DNA from: Neisseriaceae bacterium
GTDB taxonomy: Bacteria; Pseudomonadota; Gammaproteobacteria; Burkholderiales; Neisseriaceae
Length of the DNA stretch: 5,723 nt
Assembly: GCA_017989485.1 (NCBI GenBank)
Contig: JAGNPU010000145.1
Coordinates: 1-5,723 of the forward strand
Direction of reading: 5' to 3'
Shown: one piece after another, positions 1 to 5,723 of the stretch
Layout: the number at the start of each line of letters is the position of its first letter
Numbering within the stretch: position 1 is the stretch's first letter
Position numbers and translations under genes: made by a program
Notes under the pieces: generated by a model
Told to the model about the DNA's origin: nothing
Seen by the model: only the letters and a program-made list of their open reading frames with translations
Database searches by the model: none

Positions 1-1
1 T

Positions 2-463
2 ACGGTGTTTGGGGTCAGCCTATTGCTGCTACAGGCGCCGTGGTTGTTGCAGGGCTTAAAAGTCATCGGCGCCGGTTATTTACTGTTTATTGGTTGGCAA
101 ACGTTGACGCAACCGGCCGTGGCGGTGGGGGATCAAGAGGGCGCGGTGGGTTATTCCGCGTTTCAAGCTTGGCGGGTGGGTTTTTTAACCAACGCGCTCA
201 ACCCTAAAACCACGCTGTTTGTGTTGAGCCTGTTTACCCAAGTGGTGGCGGCAGACACCGGTGTCAGCCGCCAAATTGGCTATGGGGCTTTTTTGTCCTT
301 GGCACATGGGCTGTGGTTTGCCCTAGTGGCGCTGGTGCTGTCTCGGCCGGGTCTGCGCCAGCGGCTGTTACAGCACCAAGTTGGCTTAAATCGGATTATT
401 GGCGGGTTGCTGGGGCTATTGGGGCTGCTGTTATTGGGGGTGTCTCTCGGTGTGGCTGTGTGA
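2..463 (+). CDS. LysE/RhtB family amino-acid exporter, 5'-truncated by window edge
   Basis: This is an inner-membrane exporter of the LysE/RhtB superfamily, whose members expel amino acids or their analogues. The reading frame is open from base 2, so the N-terminus lies outside the window; 153 codons remain of a family length of about 205, so roughly 50 residues are missing. The fragment has a hydrophobic helix at residues 2-16, a second at about 19-32 (core GAGYLLFIGW), then a polar loop at about 36-56. The family's most recognisable motif, FLTNALNPK, follows at residues 61-69, where the Asn-Pro-Lys is conserved. Two or three further hydrophobic segments run to the C-terminus, the last very rich in Leu and Gly. 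It ends at TGA and is followed 21 bases later by a terminator, so it is the last gene of its transcript. The family call is firm; the exported substrate cannot be told. A GTG at base 5 is not a credible start because it would remove the conserved N-terminal helix. Confidence 0.9.
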   Translation, partial: TVFGVSLLLLQAPWLLQGLKVIGAGYLLFIGWQTLTQPAVAVGDQEGAVGYSAFQAWRVGFLTNALNPKTTLFVLSLFTQVVAADTGVSRQIGYGAFLSLAHGLWFALVALVLSRPGLRQRLLQHQVGLNRIIGGLLGLLGLLLLGVSLGVAV

Positions 464-484
464 TGCCGACGCTGAGGGCACGAA

Positions 485-518
485 AAAAGCACCACACGGC
501 TGACCGTGGGGTGCTTTT
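485..518. terminator. Bidirectional rho-independent terminator between convergent genes
   Basis: A near-perfect hairpin: arm AAAAGCACC (485-493), one A/G mismatch (494/509), CACGG (495-499), loop CTGA (500-503), CCGTG (504-508), then GGTGCTTTT (510-518). Read on the plus strand the stem runs into TTTTGCTTTT and ends the LysE transcript. Read on the minus strand it is followed by six T's (488-483) and ends the MFS-M81 operon 26 bases past the M81 stop. The minus-strand T-run is the better of the two. Confidence 0.9.
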
Positions 519-543
519 GCTTTTGATGTGTGTGTTTGGGTTT

Positions 544-2034
544 TTATTGTGGGTGAAACACTGGGCCCATCGGCTTAAGACGAATGCCGGGGCGCAGATT
601 TTGCCAGGGCAAGTCCACGGGGTCGGCCAGCAATGGCCCCGGGGCTTTGGCAATCAAAACGGCTGCGGCGATGGGTTCGAAGTCGGCGCGAAAGTGCACC
701 GAGCTTTTGACCACCACAATGGCCATCTCTTCTGGGTGGACGCCGGCCATACGAAACAGATTGCGGTCGAGCATTTGTGCTTTGTCGGTGCTGACGACCA
801 CCAAAATGTCGTCAATGGCCAAACAGGCACTGCGCCCGACGTCTACCTGTACGCCGTGCATCATGGGGCCGCCGTATTGGCAGCGGCCGTCGGATAGGGT
901 TTTGACGGTAAAGCGCCCGTGTAAAGGGCTGTCGCCGTCAATGCCGGAGGTGCCGGCCAGCGCGATGTCTATGCTGGCCCCCACGCCGGCGGCGTAAGCC
1001 GCTGCCACCGCAGCAGGGTCGACGATGAGGCCGATGGCGGCGTTTTGCGCCTTGGCCGCCACCAACGCCTTGAGCACGCCCATGGTGTTGGCGTCGCCGC
1101 CGGCACCGGGGTTGTCCTGGGTGTCGGCAATCACCACCGGTTTGTCTGCGTCTTGGGCCAAAGCCATGGCCTGGGCCACGGCGGCTTCAGGGCTTAAAAA
1201 CGAAACGTCCCAGGCGGCTTCGTTGTCAACGATTTGGGTGTAAATGAGGTCGACGTTGGCCGTGGCCACCTCAAGCGTGGGCGCATAGCCCCAGACCACG
1301 CCACCACATTCGCTGAAGTCGGCGGCGGGAAAGCCGGTGGCAAACGACATCGAGGACATGCTGGTGCGCTCAAGCTCGGCCACGTGGGCATAAACGCTGC
1401 GGGCGGGTTCGACAAAGGTGCACTGGGCGTTAATCGGGGTTAAAAACGGCAGGCGACGGTTGACCAAAACCGCGGTGTCGCCGTTAAAGCAGGCGTTCAT
1501 TTGCACCGCCGCCCGTGCGCCGGTGTCGGCCATGTCGACGTGGGGATAGGTGCGGTAGGCCACCAGGCGATCCGCATTGGCCAACATTTTGTCGGTCACG
1601 TTGGCGTGTAGGTCGAGGCTGGCCACCAGCGGGATGTCGGGCCCGATGAGGGCGCGGATGCGGGCCAGCAGCTCGCCTTCACCATCGTCGTGGTGCACGC
1701 ACACCATGGCGCCGTGCAGGTCTAAATAGACGCCGTCGGCCGCCTGGCTGGCCACCGCCGTGGTGATGTCGGCGCAAATGCGCTCAAAGGCGTCTATGGT
1801 CACGTGGGCCGAGGGGGCCGCGGCGGCCCAAATCACCGGGATGAGTTCGTGGCCATCTTGGCTGGCTTGATTGATGAAGCCGGCGATGGGGATGTTCATG
1901 TCTTTTAACGCGAACAGGTCGTCACCGTGGCACATGGGGGGGTAGCCGCCGCCGTGCTCAAACTTGTCGTAGCCGGCCTGGGTGGGGGCGAAGGTATTGG
2001 TTTCGTGTTGGAAACCCGCAATGATGATGCGCAT
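544..2034 (-). CDS. M81 family metallopeptidase (MlrC-like), complete
   Basis: A 496-residue cytoplasmic zinc hydrolase with the two-domain M81/MlrC architecture: an N-terminal catalytic domain (about 1-290) and an MlrC C-terminal domain (about 300-480). No signal peptide is visible. Catalytic-domain motifs are HETNTF (10-15), DLHGAM (105-110), EGELL (119-123), SLDLHANVT (139-147) and YRTYPHVD (160-167). These supply E11, H107, D141, H143 and H165, which match in type and nearly in spacing the zinc-site residues reported for MlrC. The C-terminal domain opens with DTQDNPGAGGDANT (304-317), its hallmark. The ATG at 2034 is chosen because AAAGGA lies 6 bases upstream and the conserved MRIIIAGFQHETNTF begins there. 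The frame stays open upstream to a TTG at 2127, but that extension is basic, unconserved and overlaps the MFS gene. It is the second gene of an operon with the MFS transporter. MlrC linearises or cleaves microcystin-derived peptides, but most M81 proteins are of unknown substrate, so I would not call this a microcystinase. Confidence 0.94.
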   Translation of the reverse strand: MRIIIAGFQHETNTFAPTQAGYDKFEHGGGYPPMCHGDDLFALKDMNIPIAGFINQASQDGHELIPVIWAAAAPSAHVTIDAFERICADITTAVASQAADGVYLDLHGAMVCVHHDDGEGELLARIRALIGPDIPLVASLDLHANVTDKMLANADRLVAYRTYPHVDMADTGARAAVQMNACFNGDTAVLVNRRLPFLTPINAQCTFVEPARSVYAHVAELERTSMSSMSFATGFPAADFSECGGVVWGYAPTLEVATANVDLIYTQIVDNEAAWDVSFLSPEAAVAQAMALAQDADKPVVIADTQDNPGAGGDANTMGVLKALVAAKAQNAAIGLIVDPAAVAAAYAAGVGASIDIALAGTSGIDGDSPLHGRFTVKTLSDGRCQYGGPMMHGVQVDVGRSACLAIDDILVVVSTDKAQMLDRNLFRMAGVHPEEMAIVVVKSSVHFRADFEPIAAAVLIAKAPGPLLADPVDLPWQNLRPGIRLKPMGPVFHPQ

Positions 2035-2040
2035 GATGTG

Positions 2041-2046
2041 TCCTTT
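2041..2046 (-). promoter_or_regulatory. Ribosome binding site of the M81 gene
   Basis: On the minus strand AAAGGA sits 6 bases before the ATG at 2034. It decides the start in favour of the conserved MRIII N-terminus over the in-frame TTG at 2127. Confidence 0.75.
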
Positions 2047-2059
2047 GGTGTGCGCCGTG

Positions 2060-2093
2060 GCTCGGTTCATGGGCCTGTGGCCAAGAACCGAGC
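2060..2093 (-). other. Intercistronic hairpin between MFS and M81 genes
   Basis: A perfect 9-bp inverted repeat, GCTCGGTTC (2060-2068) and GAACCGAGC (2085-2093), encloses a 16-base loop that can itself pair GGCC (2072-2075) with GGCC (2079-2082). It fills half of the 67-base gap, starts 8 bases after the MFS stop and ends 13 bases before the M81 ribosome binding site. No U-run follows it on the operon strand, so it is unlikely to be a full terminator. A role in mRNA stability, or in setting the ratio of transporter to enzyme, is inference. Confidence 0.65.
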
Positions 2094-2101
2094 GATGACG
2101 G

Positions 2102-3406
2102 TTATTTTTTCTTTTTTTGTGCCACAAACAGCAAGGTGATGGCGCCTAGGGCCAAGACCCCTGCGATGGCAAACCAGCCTGCCATCAGCGAACCGGTGGC
2201 TGATTTGACAAAGCCCATCAGCATGGGGCTAACCAAGCCGCCCAAAAGGCCTATGCTGTTGATTAAGGCAATCCCACCCGCCGCCGCAGAGCCTTCTAGG
2301 TATTGCGATGGAATCGCCCAAAACACGGTGTAGGCTGCCCACATCAAGCCGGTGGCCAGAGAAATGGCCGCCAAAGACACCGCGAAATTGTCGCCAAACA
2401 CAATCGCCAAGGCCAAGAAGATGGCGGCGCCTAGGGCGGGCAAAGTGCTGTGCCAACGGCGTTCTTGATGTTTGTCCGAGCTTTTGGCAAACCACCACAT
2501 AAAGAGTGCGGCACACACATAGGGAATGGCTGAGTACAGGCCAACCTGCTTCAGGTCGGCGATGCCGCTGCCGCTGATGAGGGTAGGCAACCAGAAGGCC
2601 ACCGCGTAAATGCCGCTGATGATGCAGAAGTAGGCAAAGGCCAGTAAGTACACCCAAGGGTCGCGCAAGACGGTTTTGAAGCCGCTGTGGCTGGTTTCTT
2701 TGGTTTGACCAATGTCTTTGACCAGCAGGGCTTTTTCCGCAGGCGACAACCACTTGGCTTGGCCGGGCTTGTCGTCTAGATAAAAGAAGGCCATCACGCC
2801 CAAGAACACGCAGGGCAAGCCCTCAATCAGGAACAGCCACTGCCAGCCAGCCATCACGGTGCTGTCGCTCATGGTGGCCATGATCCAAGCCGACACCGGG
2901 CCGCCCAACATGCCGCCTAAAGGGCCAGCCAACATCACAATCGACATCACTCGGGCCATGCGGGCGCCGGAATACCAATACGTCAGATAAAAAATCATCC
3001 CAGGGGCAAAGCCGGCTTCAAACACGCCCAGCAAGAAGCGCAGAATATAAAAGCTGGTTTCGTTGGTGACAAACAGCATCGACGCCGAGGTCAGGCCCCA
3101 CAGCACCATGATGCGGGCAATGGATTTACGGGCGCCGATTTTTTCCAGCCAGAGGTTGCTGGGCACTTCGAACATCACGTAGCCCAGGAAGAAAATGCCG
3201 GCGGCAAAGCCGTAGACGGCGTCGGACATGCCTAAGTCTTGCTGCATTTGCAGCTTGGCAAAGCCGATGTTGACGCGGTCTAAATAGGCAAAGAAATAGC
3301 ACAGCAGCAAGAAGGGCAGTAAGCGAAAGTTAATTTTGGCATAAATCTTACGTAATGCCGGATCAACAGGGGGCCGTTGGCCGGCCGCAGCAGGGTTGGC
3401 GTTCAT
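2102..3406 (-). CDS. MFS transporter, anion:cation symporter (ACS) type, complete
   Basis: A 434-residue inner-membrane permease of the major facilitator superfamily, the usual length for the ACS group, which includes transporters of hexuronates, glucarate, tartrate, phthalate and similar organic anions by cation symport. The cytoplasmic N-terminus (1-27) leads into the first helix and the ACS-typical YLDRVNIGFAK (41-51). The loop 2-3 motif follows around WLEKIGARKSIAR (86-98), and helix 4 carries RFLLGVFEAGFAPG (123-136). A basic central loop with DDKPGQAKWLSPAEK separates the two six-helix halves. The C-terminus ends in four lysines. The ATG at 3406 is chosen because GAGGAG lies 5 bases upstream; another in-frame ATG at 3445 has no such site and would add 13 unconserved residues. 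It is the first gene of the operon, so uptake is expressed together with the M81 hydrolase. The substrate cannot be read from sequence; an organic anion is the family-based guess. Confidence 0.93.
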   Translation of the reverse strand: MNANPAAAGQRPPVDPALRKIYAKINFRLLPFLLLCYFFAYLDRVNIGFAKLQMQQDLGMSDAVYGFAAGIFFLGYVMFEVPSNLWLEKIGARKSIARIMVLWGLTSASMLFVTNETSFYILRFLLGVFEAGFAPGMIFYLTYWYSGARMARVMSIVMLAGPLGGMLGGPVSAWIMATMSDSTVMAGWQWLFLIEGLPCVFLGVMAFFYLDDKPGQAKWLSPAEKALLVKDIGQTKETSHSGFKTVLRDPWVYLLAFAYFCIISGIYAVAFWLPTLISGSGIADLKQVGLYSAIPYVCAALFMWWFAKSSDKHQERRWHSTLPALGAAIFLALAIVFGDNFAVSLAAISLATGLMWAAYTVFWAIPSQYLEGSAAAGGIALINSIGLLGGLVSPMLMGFVKSATGSLMAGWFAIAGVLALGAITLLFVAQKKKK

Positions 3407-3411
3407 GGTAA

Positions 3412-3417
3412 CTCCTC
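3412..3417 (-). promoter_or_regulatory. Ribosome binding site of the MFS gene
   Basis: GAGGAG on the minus strand, 5 bases before the ATG at 3406. It selects this start over the upstream in-frame ATG at 3445. Confidence 0.8.
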
Positions 3418-3438
3418 TAAGAGTATGTGTTTGTTGTT

Positions 3439-3460
3439 GATTCATTTAAGGCCATGAATC
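3439..3460. promoter_or_regulatory. Perfect inverted repeat, candidate operator of the MFS-M81 operon
   Basis: GATTCAT-N8-ATGAATC is a perfect 7-bp inverted repeat. Its right edge lies about 7 bases downstream of the expected start of the leftward transcript (around 3467), so a protein bound here could block initiation or early elongation. In RNA it would also form a short hairpin in the 5' leader. Its symmetry does not fit a centred LysR T-N11-A box, so the binding protein might be the neighbouring regulator or another one. Confidence 0.5.
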
Positions 3461-3473
3461 TTTATGTAAAATC

Positions 3474-3502
3474 AGTATAGGCACAAAGATATTGCGCTTC
3501 AA
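3474..3502 (-). promoter_or_regulatory. Sigma70-type promoter of the MFS-M81 operon
   Basis: On the minus strand, -35 TTGAAG (3502-3497, four of six consensus bases) and -10 TATACT (3479-3474, five of six) are separated by exactly 17 bases. The start of transcription is expected near 3467, giving a leader of about 60 bases before the MFS ATG. Confidence 0.7.
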
Positions 3503-3522
3503 TGAACAAAGCGGTAGTTTGG

Positions 3523-3541
3523 TGATGCTTATTAGTCATCA
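3523..3541. promoter_or_regulatory. LysR-type T-N11-A box upstream of the regulator gene
   Basis: TGATG-N9-CATCA is a perfect 5-bp dyad centred on 3532 and contains a symmetric T-N11-A (T3526 and A3538), the core of LysR-family sites. It lies 12 bases before the regulator's ATG and about 21 bases upstream of the -35 box of the divergent operon. That suits both repression of its own gene and activation of the MFS-M81 promoter. The assignment is inferred from position and symmetry. Confidence 0.55.
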
Positions 3542-3555
3542 TAGAAAGTCATCAT
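3534..3555 (+). repeat. Direct repeat AGTCATCAT, two copies 13 bp apart
   Basis: AGTCATCAT occurs at 3534-3542 and again at 3547-3555, where the second copy includes the first two bases of the regulator's ATG. The first copy also forms the right arm of the T-N11-A dyad. It may extend the regulator's binding region over the translation start, or be chance. Confidence 0.5.
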
Positions 3556-4489
3556 GGCCATCCATTTTCCCTACGGTACCGCGCTGCAAGGCCTGAGCGA
3601 ACGGCGCTTACGCTATTTTTACGCCACGGTTCAGGCCGGCTCAATGCGTCAGGCCGCCGACCAGCTCGACGTCGAACAATCGGTGATCAGCCGCCAAATC
3701 CAACAGCTGGAAGTGGATTTAAACACCACTTTGTTTGAACGCCGCGGCAATCGCCTCAAGCCGACGGAGGCCGCGTGGGTGGTGATGGCCTATGTTAAAG
3801 AGCGCTTAGAAAAAGAAGAGGCCCTCATCGGCGCCTTGTGCGACCTCAACCAGGCCCGTCGTGGCCGCATCAAGCTGGTGTCGGGCGAAGGCTTTGTGCC
3901 CGAGTTAATCATTCACACCCTACATGATTTTTGCCAGGCCAGCCCCCACATCGAAATCGCCCTAGACGTGATGAACATGAATGAGCTGGTGCGGCACGTG
4001 GTCGAGGACAGGGCCCATATTGGCCTGGCCTATGGCATCACCGTGCCCGCCGAAATCGAGGTGTTGGCCGAGCGGCTTGAGCCGGTGTGCGTGTCCGTTG
4101 CCGCCGATCACCCACTGGCCAATCATTCGGGCCCGATTGCTTTGCAGGCCTTGCTGCCCTATCGGGTAGGGGTCATGCCGCCGGGGTTTGGGTTTCGCCA
4201 AATGGTCGACGCGGCCGAGCTGAACGAGCAGGTCAAGTTCACCCCCGGCCTGGTGACCAGCTCGGTGATGGCCTTACGCCAGTTTGCCCGCATGGGCCTT
4301 GGCGTCAGCTTTATGCGCGAGCGCGACATGGCCGAAGAGCTGGCCTCAGGCCAGTGCGTGGCGCTGCGGACCCAAAACCCGGTGTTTGAGTCGGCCAAGG
4401 CGCAGCTCATCGTGCGGCGCAACCGCCTATTGCCCACGTCGGTACAGGATTTACTGCAGGCCCTCATCGGGTCAAGCATGTATCGATGA
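3554..4489 (+). CDS. LysR family transcriptional regulator, complete
   Basis: A 311-residue LysR-type regulator of the usual length. The N-terminal winged helix-turn-helix spans about residues 17-76, with the turn and recognition helix at SMRQAADQLDVEQSVISRQI (30-49), then QLE and the wing LFERRGNRLKPTEA (60-73). A linker helix (about 77-95) leads to the periplasmic-binding-protein-like effector domain (about 98-305) with GRIKLVSGEGF at its start. It probably binds a small effector related to the substrate of the locus. It is transcribed divergently from the MFS-M81 operon, the classic layout for a LysR activator and its target. The start lies 5 bases after a weak AGAAAG site. Only a poor promoter is visible for it (TTGCGC at 3492 and TAGTTT at 3515, spaced 17), which would overlap the divergent -35 box. 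The 14 residues before the HTH are a little longer than typical but the next start would cut into the domain. Confidence 0.94.
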   Translation: MAIHFPYGTALQGLSERRLRYFYATVQAGSMRQAADQLDVEQSVISRQIQQLEVDLNTTLFERRGNRLKPTEAAWVVMAYVKERLEKEEALIGALCDLNQARRGRIKLVSGEGFVPELIIHTLHDFCQASPHIEIALDVMNMNELVRHVVEDRAHIGLAYGITVPAEIEVLAERLEPVCVSVAADHPLANHSGPIALQALLPYRVGVMPPGFGFRQMVDAAELNEQVKFTPGLVTSSVMALRQFARMGLGVSFMRERDMAEELASGQCVALRTQNPVFESAKAQLIVRRNRLLPTSVQDLLQALIGSSMYR

Positions 4490-4512
4490 GGCCGTGTTTG
4501 ATGTCAATGGGG

Positions 4513-4540
4513 TCGCCAGAGGCCTGGGTTGATTTATAAT
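4513..4540 (+). promoter_or_regulatory. Probable promoter of the FAD oxidoreductase gene
   Basis: A perfect -10 TATAAT at 4535-4540 with a weak -35 TCGCCA (4513-4518, four of six) at 16 bases. Transcription would start near 4547, giving a leader of about 20 bases. No terminator with a T-run is visible between the regulator and this gene, so read-through from the regulator is also possible. Confidence 0.5.
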
Positions 4541-4553
4541 GATGGCTTAAAAC

Positions 4554-4559
4554 AAGGAG
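4554..4559 (+). promoter_or_regulatory. Ribosome binding site that favours a GTG start
   Basis: AAGGAG is a strong Shine-Dalgarno site. Only 1 base separates it from the ATG at 4561, too close for normal initiation, while 7 bases separate it from the in-frame GTG at 4567. The GTG is therefore the likelier start. Confidence 0.75.
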
Positions 4560-4566
4560 AATGGCT

Positions 4567-5723
4567 GTGCCGAATATCAAACATCATCCGAAAATCGACG
4601 GCTCGCTGGGCTGGTTTGAAACGGCGCCCAACCAGCACGCCGAGGTGGGCCATCCGTTTGTGGCCGATGCCCATTTCGACGTGGTCATCATCGGGGCCGG
4701 CTATACCGGTTTGGCGGTGGCGGCACGGCTACAGGAATTACGGCCGCAGCAACGCATCGCCGTGGTGGACGCGCTCAAAGTCGGCCAGGGCACCTCTGGA
4801 CGCAACGCAGGGTTTATTATTGACCTACCGCACAACATCGACAGCCGCGCCCAAGACGGGGCGCATGACCTATGGGTGCACCGGCTCAACACGTTTGCCA
4901 TCGATCGGCTGAGGGCATTTAAAGACACCTTGGGCATAGATTGCCAGTGGGATGAGGCCGGCAAGTATATGGCCGCGCACGAACCCGCTCACCTGCCTTT
5001 ATTGCAGGGCTTTATGCACACCTTAGACCAGGCTCAGTTTGGCTATGACTACCTTGAAGGCGAGGCCTTGGCGCAGCGCTTAGGCACGGCTTACTATCAG
5101 GCAGCGGTGTACACGCCCGGCAATATTTTGATGAACCCTGCGGCGCTGGTGCGCGGCATTGCTCGTGGCTTACGCGATCGGCTGACGGTGTATGAAGACA
5201 CGCCGATTACCGCCATCGACTACGCCGAGGTGACGCGTTTACACACGCCCCACGGGGCCTTCACCGCCACCACCGTGGTGCACACCGTCAGCGCCTTTGC
5301 CGAAGCCTTTGGTTTGGCCAAGCATCGCCTGGCGCCGGTGTTTACTTACGCCAGCCTGACCGAGCCGCTGCCGCCGGATGTGTTGGCCGAAACGCTCGGC
5401 CAGGTGCCCGCATGGGGGTTGACCTCGGCCCACCCAGCGGGCAGCACGGTACGGTGGACGCCAGACCGCCGCATCATGGTGCGCAATAGCTTTGATTTTG
5501 CCCCCCAGCTGGGCCACAGTGAGGCACAGCGGCAGCGGGCGGTGCAACAGCACCAGCGCTCCTTGTGGGCGCGTTTTCCAGCCTTGGCCAAGCGCGGCAT
5601 AGGCTTTGCCCATAGCTGGGGCGGCTTGCTGTGCATGACGCGCAACCATCAGTCGGTGTTTCAAAAGGTGGCCGACAAGGTGTATGTGGTGTGTGGGTGC
5701 AACGGCGTGGGCGTGGCCAGCGG
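4567..5723 (+). CDS. FAD-dependent oxidoreductase (DAO family), 3'-truncated by window edge
   Basis: A flavoenzyme of the D-amino-acid oxidase (DAO) fold, which oxidises C-N bonds of amino acids or amines. It is open for 385 codons to the window end; the family is usually about 430-440 residues, so about 50 are missing. Numbered from the GTG, a 37-residue leader precedes the FAD-binding Rossmann motif (DVVIIGAGYTGLAVAARL, 38-55), with the ribose-binding acid at D68 in AVVD. A second flavin motif, GTSGRNAGF, follows at 75-83. FTYASLTEPL (259-268) and WGLTSAHPAG (283-292) mark the substrate domain. CGCNGVGVAS (376-385) is the C-terminal flavin-contacting segment, cut just as it ends. Candidate types include gamma-glutamylputrescine-oxidase-like and amino-acid-dehydrogenase-like enzymes; which one cannot be decided here. 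It lies 77 bases downstream of the regulator on the same strand with its own -10 box. A GTG start is preferred; the ATG at 4561 would add two residues. Confidence 0.9.
   Translation, partial: MPNIKHHPKIDGSLGWFETAPNQHAEVGHPFVADAHFDVVIIGAGYTGLAVAARLQELRPQQRIAVVDALKVGQGTSGRNAGFIIDLPHNIDSRAQDGAHDLWVHRLNTFAIDRLRAFKDTLGIDCQWDEAGKYMAAHEPAHLPLLQGFMHTLDQAQFGYDYLEGEALAQRLGTAYYQAAVYTPGNILMNPAALVRGIARGLRDRLTVYEDTPITAIDYAEVTRLHTPHGAFTATTVVHTVSAFAEAFGLAKHRLAPVFTYASLTEPLPPDVLAETLGQVPAWGLTSAHPAGSTVRWTPDRRIMVRNSFDFAPQLGHSEAQRQRAVQQHQRSLWARFPALAKRGIGFAHSWGGLLCMTRNHQSVFQKVADKVYVVCGCNGVGVAS

Noticed and set aside
313..1443. Plus-strand open frames at 313-897, 584-997, 1025-1243 and 1234-1443, antisense to the M81 gene.
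   Set aside because: They run opposite a full-length conserved M81 gene, have low-complexity compositions and resemble no family. They are by-products of GC-biased third positions.
544..2034. Naming the M81 gene mlrC and calling the locus a microcystin-degradation cluster.
   Set aside because: The family is broad, and no mlrA- or mlrB-like neighbour is in the window. The adjacent MFS is of ACS type rather than clearly MlrD-like.
2035..2127. N-terminal extension of the M81 protein to a TTG at 2127.
   Set aside because: It overlaps the MFS stop, has no ribosome binding site, is basic and unlike the family. The ATG at 2034 has AAAGGA and the conserved start.
3407..3445. Longer MFS protein starting at the ATG at 3445.
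   Set aside because: It has no Shine-Dalgarno site and the 13 extra residues are unlike the family. The ATG at 3406 has GAGGAG at 5 bases.
3625..3645. Possible Neisseriaceae DNA uptake word (a GCCTGAA-like string on the minus strand).
   Set aside because: It is a single partial match inside the conserved HTH coding region, with no exact copies elsewhere and none in the intergenic spaces.
4490..4534. Terminator after the LysR gene.
   Set aside because: Only a weak AGGCC/GGCCT pairing 27 bases apart is present, with no T-run.
5239..5664. Minus-strand open frames of 141 and 99 codons within the oxidoreductase gene.
   Set aside because: They lie antisense to a recognisable flavoenzyme with intact motifs and show no family features.

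Overview
The window looks like ordinary chromosomal DNA of a proteobacterium. GC content is moderately high, probably in the upper fifties by eye, with tightly packed genes and Shine-Dalgarno-led starts. The gene families are common in Betaproteobacteria, so that is my best guess, but no rRNA or other phylogenetic marker is present. I saw no insertion sequence, tRNA, CRISPR array or phage gene.

Layout, left to right. Bases 2-463 (+) hold the C-terminal three quarters of a LysE/RhtB-type amino-acid exporter cut by the window edge. A strong bidirectional terminator at 485-518 separates it from a convergent two-gene operon on the minus strand. That operon reads from 3406 down to 544: first a 12-helix MFS transporter of the anion:cation symporter type (3406-2102), then a complete M81/MlrC-family zinc metallohydrolase (2034-544). 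A 67-nt gap containing a hairpin lies between them. Bases 3407-3553 are a divergent control region. It holds a good sigma70 promoter firing leftward, a perfect 7-bp inverted repeat just downstream of the expected transcription start, a LysR-type T-N11-A box and a 9-bp direct repeat that runs into the regulator's start codon. A complete LysR-family regulator (3554-4489, +) follows. Last comes a FAD-dependent amino-acid/amine oxidoreductase of the DAO fold (from 4567, +). It is open to the window end and lacks about 50 C-terminal residues. It has its own TATAAT -10 box, and its Shine-Dalgarno spacing favours a GTG start over an ATG six bases upstream.

Taken together, the MFS, M81, LysR and FAD-oxidase genes read as an inducible scavenging or catabolic locus. 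The likely scheme is that MFS imports a small, probably anionic compound, M81 hydrolyses an amide or peptide-like bond, the flavoenzyme oxidises a released amine or amino acid, and LysR senses the substrate. The gene families and their arrangement are seen in the sequence. The shared pathway and the substrate are inference. The M81 family is named for microcystin-degrading MlrC, but most members have no known substrate, so the real substrate is the main open question here.
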